From contig CBDCEX010000017.1 of the NCBI GenBank assembly GCA_965216025.1, forward strand, positions 930,001 to 994,000: a DNA stretch of 64,000 nt, written 5' to 3'. This stretch comes from JADFQT01 sp965216025. Its GTDB lineage: Bacteria; Chloroflexota; Dehalococcoidia; Lucifugimonadales; UBA3495. Both the position numbers and the translations under genes were made by a program. Below the pieces are notes generated by a model. That model did no database searches and had not been told where the DNA came from. It saw only the letters and a program-made list of their open reading frames with translations. Within the stretch, counting starts at the first letter, position 1. Each line of letters opens with the position of its first letter. Positions 43,262 through 52,000 of the stretch are shown in pieces.

Positions 43262-45117
43262 CCGGCCGAAAAGTAGCCTGACTTGGGGGATCCCGATAGA
43301 ATTGCAGGAGGACAAAAGGGATGTGGGAGGTTGATGATGCTCGGAGTAAGGTCGGCGCAACGAGGGCTCCTGGAAGCGGACCATCTGTATCTGGACTATG
43401 TAGGTAAGGGCTCCTTCTACGGCTTCCTGGCCTCCATGCGGGGACAGCTATTTCGAGACGAAGATTTCGCCGATCTCTATTGCCCGGACAACGGCCGGGA
43501 CAGCGTGCCTCCCAGTCTGGTGGCCACCGCGTTGTTGCTGCAAGCCTACGACAAAGTGAGCGACCTGGAAGCCAAGCAGAGGGCGGATGTCGACATCCGG
43601 TGGAAGGTGGCGTTGGGGATCGAGGTGGAGGACCGTCCCTTTGCCAAGAGCACCCTGCAACTGTTTCGAGCCCAGCTGATCCTCCACGACCGGGTGCGAG
43701 CCGTCTTTCAGCGCAGCCTCCAATTCGCCCGGCAGACCGGCTGCCTGAAAGGACGGCGGATGAAGGTAGCGGTGGACACCACCTACATTCTGGGCCGAGG
43801 AGCGGTCAAGGACACTTACAACCTGCTGGCCGACGGCATCGTCCAGGTGGTCCGGGCACTGGCCCAACTGGATGGAGCCCGGGCCGAGGAGTGGGCCTTG
43901 AGACACGGCCTGGCGCTCTACTTTGGCTCCAGTGTGAAGGGAGAGGCGGGGATTGACTGGGACAACAAGAAAGAGCGGCAAGCCTTACTGCAGAAGATAG
44001 TAGCCGATGCCGATGGGGTATTGGAATTGGCCCGTCAGGCCCAAGGGAGATTTCCCGCAGATAGTCCTGAGCGTCAGGCTATTGGAGAAGCAGCGGAACT
44101 CTTGGGGCAACTGTTACTGCAGGATGTGGAACGGCAGGAGGATGGTCCGGTCCGGAAGGATGGCGTAAGCCGGGACCGGGTCCCTTCGGTGCACGACCCG
44201 GAGATGCGCCACGGGCGCAAAAGCAGCAGCAAACGCTTCGACGGACATAAGGCAGCCGTGGTGGTGGATACCGATTCCCAACTGGTGACCGCGGTAGACA
44301 TCCTACCTGGCAATGCCGGTGACAACACCGGAGTCCTGGAACTGGTGGAGCAGAGTGAAGAGAACACGGGCATAGCGGTGGAGGAGACTATCGGGGATGC
44401 GGCCTATGGGGATGGCGGGACGCGGCAGGCTTTTGCCGAGGCTGGTCGGACGCTAATAGCCAAGGTGCCGGGTCGCCCGAATAAGGCCTGCTTTCCCAAG
44501 GAGGACTTCCAGATCGACCTGACGGCCGGCACCTGCACCTGCCCAGCCGGTAATGTTACCCACACCCTGCGGACCTTCGGCACCCGGACCAACCGGTTGG
44601 GTCGGACCTACCTGGCCCAGAGTTTTCAATTCAACCCAAAGGTCTGTGGTCTATGCCCTCTGCGAGACCAATGTATCGCCAGCAGGAAGGGCAAGGGACG
44701 TACCGTAGCCCTCCATCCCCAAGAGGCGCTCCTGCAGCAAGCCAGGACCTTCCAGCAGAGTGAGGGCTTTGCTGAATACCGTAGTCGGCGGCAGGCGGCC
44801 GAGCATCGCCTGGCTCGGCTAGTGCAACTGGGGGTCCGCCAATCTCGCTACTTCGGCCGAGCCAAGACCCGATTCCAACTACTCATGGCGGCCATGGTGG
44901 CCAACCTGACCCTGGTGGCCACCAAGATGGAGATGATGTCCCAGACTCCAGGCTCCTCCCAAGATAGATCGGGCCAGCACGCCGCCGGGTCGCCCATCAT
45001 TACGGCCGGATTCATGTTGGCCGCAGTCAGCTGGGTCGCCCTTAGCCTATACCGCAGACCTGGCCCAATCCACTGGTTATCCTCCAACCCATCTCGTCAC
45101 AGCAGGGCTTTTCAGCC
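43262..45117 (+). mobile_element. IS1182-type insertion sequence (ends approximate)
   Basis: The left end CCGGCCGAAAAG and the right end (as complement) CCGGCTGAAAAG form a 12-bp inverted repeat with one mismatch. No target duplication could be identified. The left end lies only a few bases from the IS701 right end. Confidence 0.65.
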
Positions 45118-45127
45118 GGGTTTCTAG
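43334..45127 (+). CDS. IS1182-family transposase
   Basis: The transposase of about 597 residues starts at ATG 43334 behind GGGAGG. It has the N-terminal DUF772-type domain (SFYGFLASMRGQLF, DFADLYCPDNGR), the catalytic Asp in VAVDTTYILGRGAVKDTYN, HKAAVVVDTDSQLVTAVDIL and the cysteine cluster CGLCPLRDQC. The frame ends with FQPGF next to the element's end. It appears intact. Confidence 0.9.
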   Translation: MMLGVRSAQRGLLEADHLYLDYVGKGSFYGFLASMRGQLFRDEDFADLYCPDNGRDSVPPSLVATALLLQAYDKVSDLEAKQRADVDIRWKVALGIEVEDRPFAKSTLQLFRAQLILHDRVRAVFQRSLQFARQTGCLKGRRMKVAVDTTYILGRGAVKDTYNLLADGIVQVVRALAQLDGARAEEWALRHGLALYFGSSVKGEAGIDWDNKKERQALLQKIVADADGVLELARQAQGRFPADSPERQAIGEAAELLGQLLLQDVERQEDGPVRKDGVSRDRVPSVHDPEMRHGRKSSSKRFDGHKAAVVVDTDSQLVTAVDILPGNAGDNTGVLELVEQSEENTGIAVEETIGDAAYGDGGTRQAFAEAGRTLIAKVPGRPNKACFPKEDFQIDLTAGTCTCPAGNVTHTLRTFGTRTNRLGRTYLAQSFQFNPKVCGLCPLRDQCIASRKGKGRTVALHPQEALLQQARTFQQSEGFAEYRSRRQAAEHRLARLVQLGVRQSRYFGRAKTRFQLLMAAMVANLTLVATKMEMMSQTPGSSQDRSGQHAAGSPIITAGFMLAAVSWVALSLYRRPGPIHWLSSNPSRHSRAFQPGF

Positions 45128-45177
45128 GGTATAACCTTCCCTCCAAACCCCTATTCTGGCTGTCCCAGATCTGGCTG

Positions 45178-45186
45178 TGCTAGAAT
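45178..45186 (+). promoter_or_regulatory. Extended -10 promoter giving a probable leaderless transcript
   Basis: TGCTAGAAT is an extended -10 box. Six bases separate it from the cysteine desulfurase ATG at 45193, the same spacing as at 23010/23017. No ribosome site is present, so initiation at the start codon is inferred. Confidence 0.58.
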
Positions 45187-45192
45187 AGCGTC

Positions 45193-46428
45193 ATGACAAA
45201 GCTTGGACTGCCTTCTCAATCCCTCGGCCCCATCTACCTGGACCACGCCGGCACCACGGCCATGGACCCACGAGTCCTGGAGGCGATGCTTCCCTATTTC
45301 ACCGAGTTTTACGGTAATCCCTCCAGTGTTCACACCGTGGGCCAAGAAGCTCGACACGCTCTGGACGACGCTCGTGATAAGGTGGCCAAAGTTCTGGGAT
45401 GCCGGTCCGGCGGGGTGGTTTTCACCGGCAGTGGCACCGAGGCGGACAACGCCGCAATACACGGCGCGGCCACCGCTCTGGCGGAAACAGGAAACCACAT
45501 CATCACCTCCAGCGTAGAACATCATGCCGTTCTACATCCCTGCCAGTACCTGGAGAATCAGGGTTATGAGGTAACCTACCTTACGGTGGACTCCTACGGC
45601 ATGGTACAACCGGAGACGGTTTATGAGGCCATCAACGACCGGACGACCCTGGTAACCATCATGTATGCCAACAACGAAATCGGCACGCTTAATCCCATAG
45701 CCGAGATTTCCGCGGCAGTCCGGCGCCGAGCCGAGGAGCTGGAGCGGACCATAGTTATGCACACCGACGGGGTCCAGGCCGCCGGGTTCCTAGACCTGAA
45801 CGTGCGCCGGCTGGGAGTGGACATGCTCAGCCTCTCCGGTCACAAATTCCACGGTCCCAAGGGGGCCGGCGTGCTCTACGTGGGGCGTGGCACCCCCTAC
45901 TTGCCGCTGATCCTGGGGGGCGGTCAGGAACGGGAACGCCGCTCCGGAACCGAAAACATTGCTGGAATAGTAGGATTCGCCGAGGCTCTGGAGCTGGCCA
46001 ACTCCTCCCGGGAGGAGACCAGCGCCCACTGCGCGGCGCTCCGGGACCGGATCATCGGCGTTATCGCGGCAGGGATTAAAGGCAGCCACCTTAACGGTCA
46101 CCCCACCGAGCGGCTGCCCAATAACGTCAACTTCTCATTTGAAGGAGTTGAGGGAGAATCCATCCTGCTGGGGCTGGATTTGGCGGGTATCGCCGCGTCC
46201 AGCGGCAGCGCATGCAGCTCCGGTTCCCTGGAGCCGTCCCACGTTCTGCTGGCTTTGGGTCAAACCGCGGAGCTGGCGAGAGGCAGCTTGAGGTTGTCTC
46301 TGGGCAAGGATAATACTGGGGAGGAAGTGGAACGATTCCTCCAGGTTCTGACCGACCTGATACAGCAGCTGCGTCAGCTACCTACCCTCAGCACCGTTGG
46401 GCCCACCGACTCCATCAGATACCGATGA
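45193..46428 (+). CDS. Cysteine desulfurase, NifS/IscS type
   Basis: The 411-residue PLP enzyme mobilises sulfur (or selenium) from cysteine. It shows YLDHAGTTAMDPRVLEAM, the PLP lysine Lys218 in SLSGHKFHGPKG and the persulfide cysteine Cys341 in SSGSACSSGSLEPSHVL. The SSGSAC loop places it in group I. No iscU or mnmA neighbour is seen, so the acceptor is unknown. It overlaps the next gene by ATGA. Confidence 0.93.
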   Translation: MTKLGLPSQSLGPIYLDHAGTTAMDPRVLEAMLPYFTEFYGNPSSVHTVGQEARHALDDARDKVAKVLGCRSGGVVFTGSGTEADNAAIHGAATALAETGNHIITSSVEHHAVLHPCQYLENQGYEVTYLTVDSYGMVQPETVYEAINDRTTLVTIMYANNEIGTLNPIAEISAAVRRRAEELERTIVMHTDGVQAAGFLDLNVRRLGVDMLSLSGHKFHGPKGAGVLYVGRGTPYLPLILGGGQERERRSGTENIAGIVGFAEALELANSSREETSAHCAALRDRIIGVIAAGIKGSHLNGHPTERLPNNVNFSFEGVEGESILLGLDLAGIAASSGSACSSGSLEPSHVLLALGQTAELARGSLRLSLGKDNTGEEVERFLQVLTDLIQQLRQLPTLSTVGPTDSIRYR

Positions 46429-47150
46429 TCTTCGACCAGATTCCAATGGGAATCAGGCAAGGGGCTCTGTCACGATTATTAACCTCCCGACCCCTGCTTA
46501 CCTCCTCACGCCCGGCCGTTTTTCTCCCGCTGCTCTTGGCGCTTTGCCTTGCGCTTTCAATCAGCTTTGTGGCGTGTAGTGACGTCTCCCCGGCCTTTGG
46601 ACAATACTACAAGGGCCGGACCCTGCACTTAAATGTGGTTACCTTGGATCGGGTTGCTGAGCTTTTGTATTTCACTGTGGATACGGCTCAAGTCACCCGG
46701 CACTTCCGGATTCGCCCCTCTGAAGAGAATCTGGAGTTGGTGCTGATACGGGTGAAGGTCGAAAACCATACCGCTACCAGCGCCATAGTCAACATAGATG
46801 GCCAGGCCGCGGAAATACGGGATTTTTTCCAAGGAAAGTACTTCCCCATCAATGTAAACGATCGGTGGGAAGAGGTCGCGCCGCTTCCAAAAGAAACCCG
46901 GCCGTGGTGGCCTTTCTGGGGTGTCCCCGCCAATCCAGCGGATGAACGCTGCGCACGGCCGCCCCGCTATCAGGGGGATGAGGAGTGTTTCGTTTTTCTC
47001 TGGAACGATTCTGTGGACGGTGTCAGCAAGGCCTTTGTATTGCAAAAGGGACATGGAATTGATGGCTTGATGGTATTCGAGGCGCCCAAAGACACCAAAT
47101 TCCGCACATTTAAATGGCGGGCCGGGGATACCCTAAGCATTGACTTCTGA
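46425..47150 (+). CDS. Hypothetical lipoprotein
   Basis: The 241-residue precursor has a long, basic N-terminal region and a signal peptide with lipobox FVAC (about Cys 52). The mature part is beta-rich and resembles extracytoplasmic DUF4352-like domains (LHLNVVTLDRV, LVLIRVKVENHT, AEIRDF), but this match is weak. It is translationally coupled to the cysteine desulfurase. An internal start at ATG 46446 (MGIRQ) is also possible. Confidence 0.75.
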   Translation: MIFDQIPMGIRQGALSRLLTSRPLLTSSRPAVFLPLLLALCLALSISFVACSDVSPAFGQYYKGRTLHLNVVTLDRVAELLYFTVDTAQVTRHFRIRPSEENLELVLIRVKVENHTATSAIVNIDGQAAEIRDFFQGKYFPINVNDRWEEVAPLPKETRPWWPFWGVPANPADERCARPPRYQGDEECFVFLWNDSVDGVSKAFVLQKGHGIDGLMVFEAPKDTKFRTFKWRAGDTLSIDF

Positions 47151-47764
47151 GGGTCGCCGACCCACATAGCACTTCTGGTTCCTCTTCTTCACCGCCCCCA
47201 GGGCGTAGGCTTTTCCACCTGATTGCCGGCTCCGGTATCCCCCTGGCGGGCTTATTTGCGCCCCAGCCGGGCCTGGCGGCAGGCGTGGGAGCTCTGGCGT
47301 TGATCAGCCTGGGACTGGACCTGATGCGCTTCCGAATAGCCGGGCTGAACCGGTTGTTTCTGCGCTGGCTGGCTCCTCTGCTTAAGCATGACGAGGACCG
47401 TAAAATAACCGGCGCCAGCTATATGCTTGTCGCCGCACTTATCGCTTTTTTGGCTTTCGACCGGCAAGTTGCGGTTCTGGGCCTGTTTTTCCTGGCCCTG
47501 GGAGATCCGGCCGCGGCGTTAGTGGGGTCCAGAACTCCTGGACCCCGATTGTTGGGAAAATCCCCGGGTGGGACGGCGGCCTTTGCCGGAGTGTCGATGT
47601 TGGTTGTTTTGGCGCTTAGCCTTACCGGGGGAGTTGACTATCATTGGAGTATGCTGGTTGGAGGGCTGGTGGCGGCCCTGGTGGAGCTGGCGCCACTGCC
47701 TGTAGATGATAATCTGACCATACCCCTGGCCAGCGGCGCGGCTATGCAGCTGCTGGTTGGGTAG
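47147..47764 (+). CDS. Dolichol/phytol/diacylglycerol kinase-like membrane protein
   Basis: The frame has about six hydrophobic segments. The signature LGDPAAALVGSRT followed by LLGKSPGGTAAF is typical of the SEC59/DGK1/VTE5 group of CTP-dependent lipid kinases. It has no ATG, GTG or TTG upstream of the conserved FHLIAGSGIPLAG segment. The only candidate is CTG 47147, which overlaps the previous stop as CTGA; otherwise translation would start at 47285 without the first helix. Substrate unknown. Confidence 0.72.
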   Translation: MRVADPHSTSGSSSSPPPGRRLFHLIAGSGIPLAGLFAPQPGLAAGVGALALISLGLDLMRFRIAGLNRLFLRWLAPLLKHDEDRKITGASYMLVAALIAFLAFDRQVAVLGLFFLALGDPAAALVGSRTPGPRLLGKSPGGTAAFAGVSMLVVLALSLTGGVDYHWSMLVGGLVAALVELAPLPVDDNLTIPLASGAAMQLLVG

Positions 47765-47799
47765 GGAGGGGCCGTGTCAAGGGATTTCCGACCGTAATA

Positions 47800-47870
47800 G
47801 TTCGCCCTTCGACAGGCTCAGGCCGAACGGTTCGGGTTCGTTCGTGGTGAGCCTGTCGAACCATGAACGA
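47800..47870. repeat. Short palindromic repeat of the CGTTCGTGGTGAGC type
   Basis: It contains TTCGCCCTTCGACAGGCTCA, GGCCGAACGG, TTCGTTCGTGGTGAGCCTGT and CGAACCATGAACG. The same CTTCGA...GGCTC...GAACGG and GTGGTGAGCC blocks occur inside the R1 repeats, so R1 seems to be built partly from this unit. Confidence 0.75.
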
Positions 47871-47908
47871 TTCCTTCTCACACACCCACTAATGCCCGAA
47901 GAGGTTAA

Positions 47909-49246
47909 TTAGGGGAACTCTATTACTTCGGCGCGCGCACGCTGAAAGCGGAGATAGGCGGCCTTTTTCATGGCCGGGCGGTGCGCCTGCACAATTTCCT
48001 TTCCTTTTACGCCGCCATCGGCCAGCAGGTCTATGACCACCATGGCCATGATCTTGGCCGGATTCACCACCGCCGATTCGTAGTCGGTGATCAGGTAATC
48101 CTTGCTGTGGCCCGCGCCCGTCGCTCCCGCGGTGTAGGGGTGGCAGACCGGCATCAGCTGGCTCAAGTCGCCCATGTCGGTCGAGCCGCCCCGGTTGCGG
48201 CGGGGGGGCATCACCAGCACATTGCTCTCCCCCAGCAAGTCGGTGGCGTTCTGCTGAAAAAGCTCCAGTAACCGGTTCTCGTTGCGCATGGGCAGGTAGC
48301 CGGGAATGTTGGTGATCTTGACCGAAGCTCCCACGGCCATGGCTCCGGCCTTGAAGCACCGATCCACCACGGCGGCATTCCTGACCACCGCCTCCGGGGT
48401 GCCGGAACGTACGCGCCATTCCAGGCGAACATCGGAGGGTACCGCGCTGACGGCTTCCCCACCCTGGGTCATGATGCCGTGAATGCGGACCGTTTCATCC
48501 TCGCGGAAGGTTTCTCGATTGGCGTGGATCGCCTGCAAGGCGAAGGAGGCGGCGTTGAGGGCGTTGATGCCCAGATGCGGCGCGGCGCCGGCGTGGGCAC
48601 CCCGACCGGTGAACTGCACGTACTTCACCACGTGTCCGTTGCTGGTGCCGCCCAGGGCAAACTTGCCCTCCCCAATATCACTGGCGGTGTGGCACATCAC
48701 CGCCAGGTCTACATCGTCGAACTCGCCAAGACCTATTAGCTCCTGCTTGCCGCCCATAAACTCCAGTTTCTTATCTTCGCGGAGCTGCAGGCGTCGCCCC
48801 ACCTCAATGAACTCTTCAGCGGGTACGGCGAAGGGCAGGATTTCGCCGGAAAGCTCGGCGAGCACCTCTTTTTGGCTGAGCCCCAGGGTGGCTCCCAGCA
48901 TCATCCCTATCTGACAATGATGCCCGCAAGCGTGGGCGGCCCGCGTCTCCGGGTCGGCGTGGGGATGCTCGTCCACTATTAGGGAGTCCAGCTCCCCAAT
49001 AACGGCGACCCGTGGTCCCTCGCCGGCTCCGCCGGCAATGCGGCCCTTCACACCGGTGAGGGCCAGACCGTCGCGGTGCTGAATCCCCATCCGGTCCATA
49101 TTGGATATCACCAGACGGGCAGTCTTGATTTCGCTAAAGCCCGGTTCCGGATTGGCCAAGATTTCCCGGGCCACGCCGATGATCTCGTCTTTGGCCGCGT
49201 CTATGGCCGCGCAGGCTCTTTGCTTGAGCTCTTCTTTGGTTAACAT
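47909..49246 (-). CDS. M20-family amidohydrolase (first paralogue)
   Basis: The 445-residue metallo-amidohydrolase shows ILANPEPGFSEIKTARLV, the metal-binding AHACGHHCQIGMMLGATLGL, the glutamate segment PFAVPAEEFIEVG and a dimerisation domain (GRGAHAGAAPHLGINALNAA). The HACGHH pattern and size resemble AbgB/p-aminobenzoyl-glutamate hydrolases. Substrate unknown. It lies 37 bp downstream of a paralogue. Confidence 0.92.
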   Translation of the reverse strand: MLTKEELKQRACAAIDAAKDEIIGVAREILANPEPGFSEIKTARLVISNMDRMGIQHRDGLALTGVKGRIAGGAGEGPRVAVIGELDSLIVDEHPHADPETRAAHACGHHCQIGMMLGATLGLSQKEVLAELSGEILPFAVPAEEFIEVGRRLQLREDKKLEFMGGKQELIGLGEFDDVDLAVMCHTASDIGEGKFALGGTSNGHVVKYVQFTGRGAHAGAAPHLGINALNAASFALQAIHANRETFREDETVRIHGIMTQGGEAVSAVPSDVRLEWRVRSGTPEAVVRNAAVVDRCFKAGAMAVGASVKITNIPGYLPMRNENRLLELFQQNATDLLGESNVLVMPPRRNRGGSTDMGDLSQLMPVCHPYTAGATGAGHSKDYLITDYESAVVNPAKIMAMVVIDLLADGGVKGKEIVQAHRPAMKKAAYLRFQRARAEVIEFP

Positions 49247-49283
49247 AATTAGACGGCCTCGAAGGTCTCTTTCGATAACATAA

Positions 49284-50615
49284 CTAGGCAGACTCGAAGG
49301 TCTCTTCCTTGGCTAGACTTCTCAGCAATCCCAAATACTCCTGCCGGGTCATTTCCGGCCGGTGCTGGGCCACAATCTTGCCCCCTTTGGCCGCGCCCTC
49401 AGCCAACGTGTCCACCACGGTCGCGGCCATCGCCTTGGCGGCGGTGATGACGGCCAGATGATAGTCCTCTACCACGTAGGTGGCGCCGTGTCCCAGGCCG
49501 GTGGCGCCGCCAACGTAGGGATGGATTGCCGGCATCAGATGACTGACGTCTCCCATGTCGGTGGAGCCGGTCCGGTGGGAGACGTGCCCGACGTTGTCTT
49601 CGCCAACCAGGGCGGCCGCATTGGGTGCAAAGGTATCTGAAAGATTCTTATCCTGTTTCAAGGGCAGGTAGCCCGGAATGGTCTGGATTTTGACCTTGGC
49701 TCCCACCGCCATGGCCCCGGCCTTCAGCGCGCGGTCAACCTTCTCATTGGCGTCCATGATTGCTTCCAGGGTTCGACCTCGAACGAAGGTCTCCATCCGC
49801 ACGTCGGCGGGCACCGCGCTCACCGCCTCGCCACCCTTGGTGATGATGGGGTGAACTCGCACCGTGTCTTCGTCTTTGAAAGTCTCCCGATTGTAGTGAA
49901 TGGCGGTTAGCGCCAGCGTGGCGGCGTTCAGCGCGTTGATGCCCAGGTGGGGCGATCCACCGGCATGGGCGCCGCGGCCGATGAATTGCATCTTCTTGGC
50001 CAGAGTACCGTTATTGGTTCCGCTGGTGCACATCTGGCGCTCTTCCTTGGTGCTGGTGGTATGCATCATCATGGCCAAATCAACGTCATCGAACTCGCCC
50101 AGCCGGATCAACTCCGGTTTGCCGCCAAGAAACTCAATCTTCCCGGCCTGGCGCAAACCGTCCCGGTATTCGATTTCAATGTATTCTTCCGCGGGTACCG
50201 CCATCAGAGCGATGCGGCCGCTGAGGGAGGACAATACCTGGGGCTGCATCAGGCCCATAGCCGCTCCCAGCAGCATTCCTATCTGGCAGTGGTGCCCGCA
50301 GGCGTGGGCCGCGCCAGTGGCCGGGTCGGCGAAGGGATGCTCGTTGACAATCAGGGAGTCCAGCTCCCCCAGCAGCGCCATGGTGGGTCCGGGACTGCCG
50401 CCCAGCAGATCGGCACGAACACCGGTCATCGCCAGCCCCGCGCGGAAAGGAATGCCCAGCTGGGCGAATTTGTCCGCAACCAACTGGGAAGTCCGGGTTT
50501 CACGGAACCCGGGCTCCGGATGGCTCAGGACGGTCTTGGAGATGTTGATAATTTCGTCGGCCCGGGAGTCGATTTCCGCAAAGACCAGGCGTTTCAGTTC
50601 ATCAGCAGAAGGCAT
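49284..50615 (-). CDS. M20-family amidohydrolase (second paralogue)
   Basis: The 443-residue protein is closely similar to its neighbour across the whole length: VLSHPEPGFRETRTSQLV, AHACGHHCQIGMLLGAAMGL, MAVPAEEYIEIE, GRGAHAGGSPHLGINALNAA. ATG 50615 (MPSADELKRL) with AAGGGG upstream is preferred over a longer frame reaching 50726. The pair arose by tandem duplication and has diverged. The insertion at 50713 lies about 100 bp upstream. Confidence 0.92.
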   Translation of the reverse strand: MPSADELKRLVFAEIDSRADEIINISKTVLSHPEPGFRETRTSQLVADKFAQLGIPFRAGLAMTGVRADLLGGSPGPTMALLGELDSLIVNEHPFADPATGAAHACGHHCQIGMLLGAAMGLMQPQVLSSLSGRIALMAVPAEEYIEIEYRDGLRQAGKIEFLGGKPELIRLGEFDDVDLAMMMHTTSTKEERQMCTSGTNNGTLAKKMQFIGRGAHAGGSPHLGINALNAATLALTAIHYNRETFKDEDTVRVHPIITKGGEAVSAVPADVRMETFVRGRTLEAIMDANEKVDRALKAGAMAVGAKVKIQTIPGYLPLKQDKNLSDTFAPNAAALVGEDNVGHVSHRTGSTDMGDVSHLMPAIHPYVGGATGLGHGATYVVEDYHLAVITAAKAMAATVVDTLAEGAAKGGKIVAQHRPEMTRQEYLGLLRSLAKEETFESA

Positions 50616-50722
50616 TGCGCCACCCCTTTGCCAGGCACTCAGTATCTGAATCAGGTCGGGACAGATTCTAGCAGAGTGGTGGGGAAATGGATACCCGGCT
50701 GCTGTATAATGCCAGGGCCTTT

Positions 50723-51394
50723 TCATTCTCCTGCCTGGTAGGTAAAGCCCATCATGTCGAAAGCTTCGCTGAGATGGGCATTGTGGCGGCGTAGGGCAGC
50801 GGCTACGTTGGAATGCCCAGCCCGACGTACCAAGCTGATGACCAGGTTCCGCAGGCCCGCCAGAACCTGTGGGGCGGCCCCAGTGCGCACCTGAGAGCGG
50901 TCCTCGTCGAAGGTCACATCCCGTACCCAGTGGAGGCGGTTCTCGATGCCCCAGTGCCCACGGGAAAGGCTCAACAATCGCCTGGCATCGGCATCAGTGG
51001 CTGGGAGACTGCTAATTGCATAGCTCACAGCCACCTGTTTCTTGCCCTTCACGACCCGCTGGCGCTCTAGCCGACACACCTGTTGCAGATGCGGCCACGC
51101 TTCCCCGACCGTCCCAGCGCTGCCCACGTAGCCATTTAGCTCTGGGTCGGCCAAGGCCCACAACTCTCGCCGCTCCAGCCGCCCATGACGCCGCTTTACT
51201 GGAGCATCGGCCCAGACCGTCAGCTTGGCCCCGCGTGCTCGCCACTCCGCTGCCAGCCAGGGAGGTACGGTTGGCCCACCAGCCCTCTCAGTTCCTAGCA
51301 GGGGAAAAAGCCACCTCCAGGTCTCGGCGCAAGGTGGGCTGATTCTCTTTAACTGGCAGCAGATACTCTCCGCCGCCTGCCACAATCTGCTCAC
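50723..51394 (-). CDS. IS-A copy 2 transposase, second frame
   Basis: The 223-residue frame is the full version of the C-terminal half, ending FDMMGFTYQAGE. It has HWGIENRLHW with the catalytic Glu. It overlaps the first frame by about 107 bases and lies in +1. An in-frame ATG exists, but a fused product would need frameshifting. Confidence 0.83.
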   Translation of the reverse strand: MSRLWQAAESICCQLKRISPPCAETWRWLFPLLGTERAGGPTVPPWLAAEWRARGAKLTVWADAPVKRRHGRLERRELWALADPELNGYVGSAGTVGEAWPHLQQVCRLERQRVVKGKKQVAVSYAISSLPATDADARRLLSLSRGHWGIENRLHWVRDVTFDEDRSQVRTGAAPQVLAGLRNLVISLVRRAGHSNVAAALRRHNAHLSEAFDMMGFTYQAGE

Positions 51395-51923
51395 AGACTT
51401 TCCGTTGGGTCAGTAAGGCATCAGCCACTACTACCCGACCCTTCAGGGGTACCTGGCCCAATACTTCTTTGACCGCCGCCAATTCTTCCCCTTTGCCCGG
51501 CGCAGCTACCTGCGCCAGCACTGCCCCAGCGCGGCTAGCGTAGGCCGACACCAGATGGACCCCGGGTATCTCTTGGCCGTGGACCCCTCGCAAGGTTTTC
51601 CCGTCCAGGGACAGGGGGTCATCCGCCTCTACCCCGCTATTTGCCAGCCAGTTGCCGACTTCTGCCTCAAAGGCCGCCACGTCCAGGCCCTTGAACACCC
51701 GGTGGAGGGTGGCCACGCAGGGTGTCTTCTCCTGGCTGAACCCCAAAAGCTGCGCCGTAGCACCCCCTTGGTCCCGCCCCCATTGAGCTATGGCGTATAA
51801 GCTGCGGGCGCCGCACAGCATGGCACAGGTGGCCAAGGCCAGGATCGCCCCCAAAGAGTGGCGTCGCCCTTGGCTACTCCGGAAGTCAGGCACCAAATCC
51901 AGCGCTTCTCTCAAAGTCATCAT
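51288..51923 (-). CDS. IS-A copy 2 transposase, first frame
   Basis: The 211 residues match copy 1 except for REALDL. It ends at the same stop after LEVAFSPARN, so the frame break is a fixed property of this element family in the window. It has the N-terminal and first catalytic part. Confidence 0.85.
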   Translation of the reverse strand: MMTLREALDLVPDFRSSQGRRHSLGAILALATCAMLCGARSLYAIAQWGRDQGGATAQLLGFSQEKTPCVATLHRVFKGLDVAAFEAEVGNWLANSGVEADDPLSLDGKTLRGVHGQEIPGVHLVSAYASRAGAVLAQVAAPGKGEELAAVKEVLGQVPLKGRVVVADALLTQRKVCEQIVAGGGEYLLPVKENQPTLRRDLEVAFSPARN

Positions 51924-52000
51924 CCTTCCCTCCCGCTTAAACTGGTAATAATTTTATACTATTTTGAGAAAATGAAAAGGCACTGCCTTACCTCTCCGGA

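Larger units (their letters stand above)
50713..51985 (-). mobile_element. ISAs1-type insertion sequence, IS-A copy 2
   Basis: At 1273 bp it has the same length as copy 1. The left end is the perfect CAGGGCCTTTTCATT; the right end is changed (CAGTGCC as complement). Instead of its own target duplication, it shares an 11-bp direct repeat CTGTATAATGC (50702-50712) with the far side of IS-B (53232-53242). Confidence 0.92.

Noticed and set aside
42044..43384. 446-residue minus-strand frame opposite the IS701 transposase
   Set aside because: It is a shadow frame in GC-rich DNA; the plus strand has the catalytic motifs.
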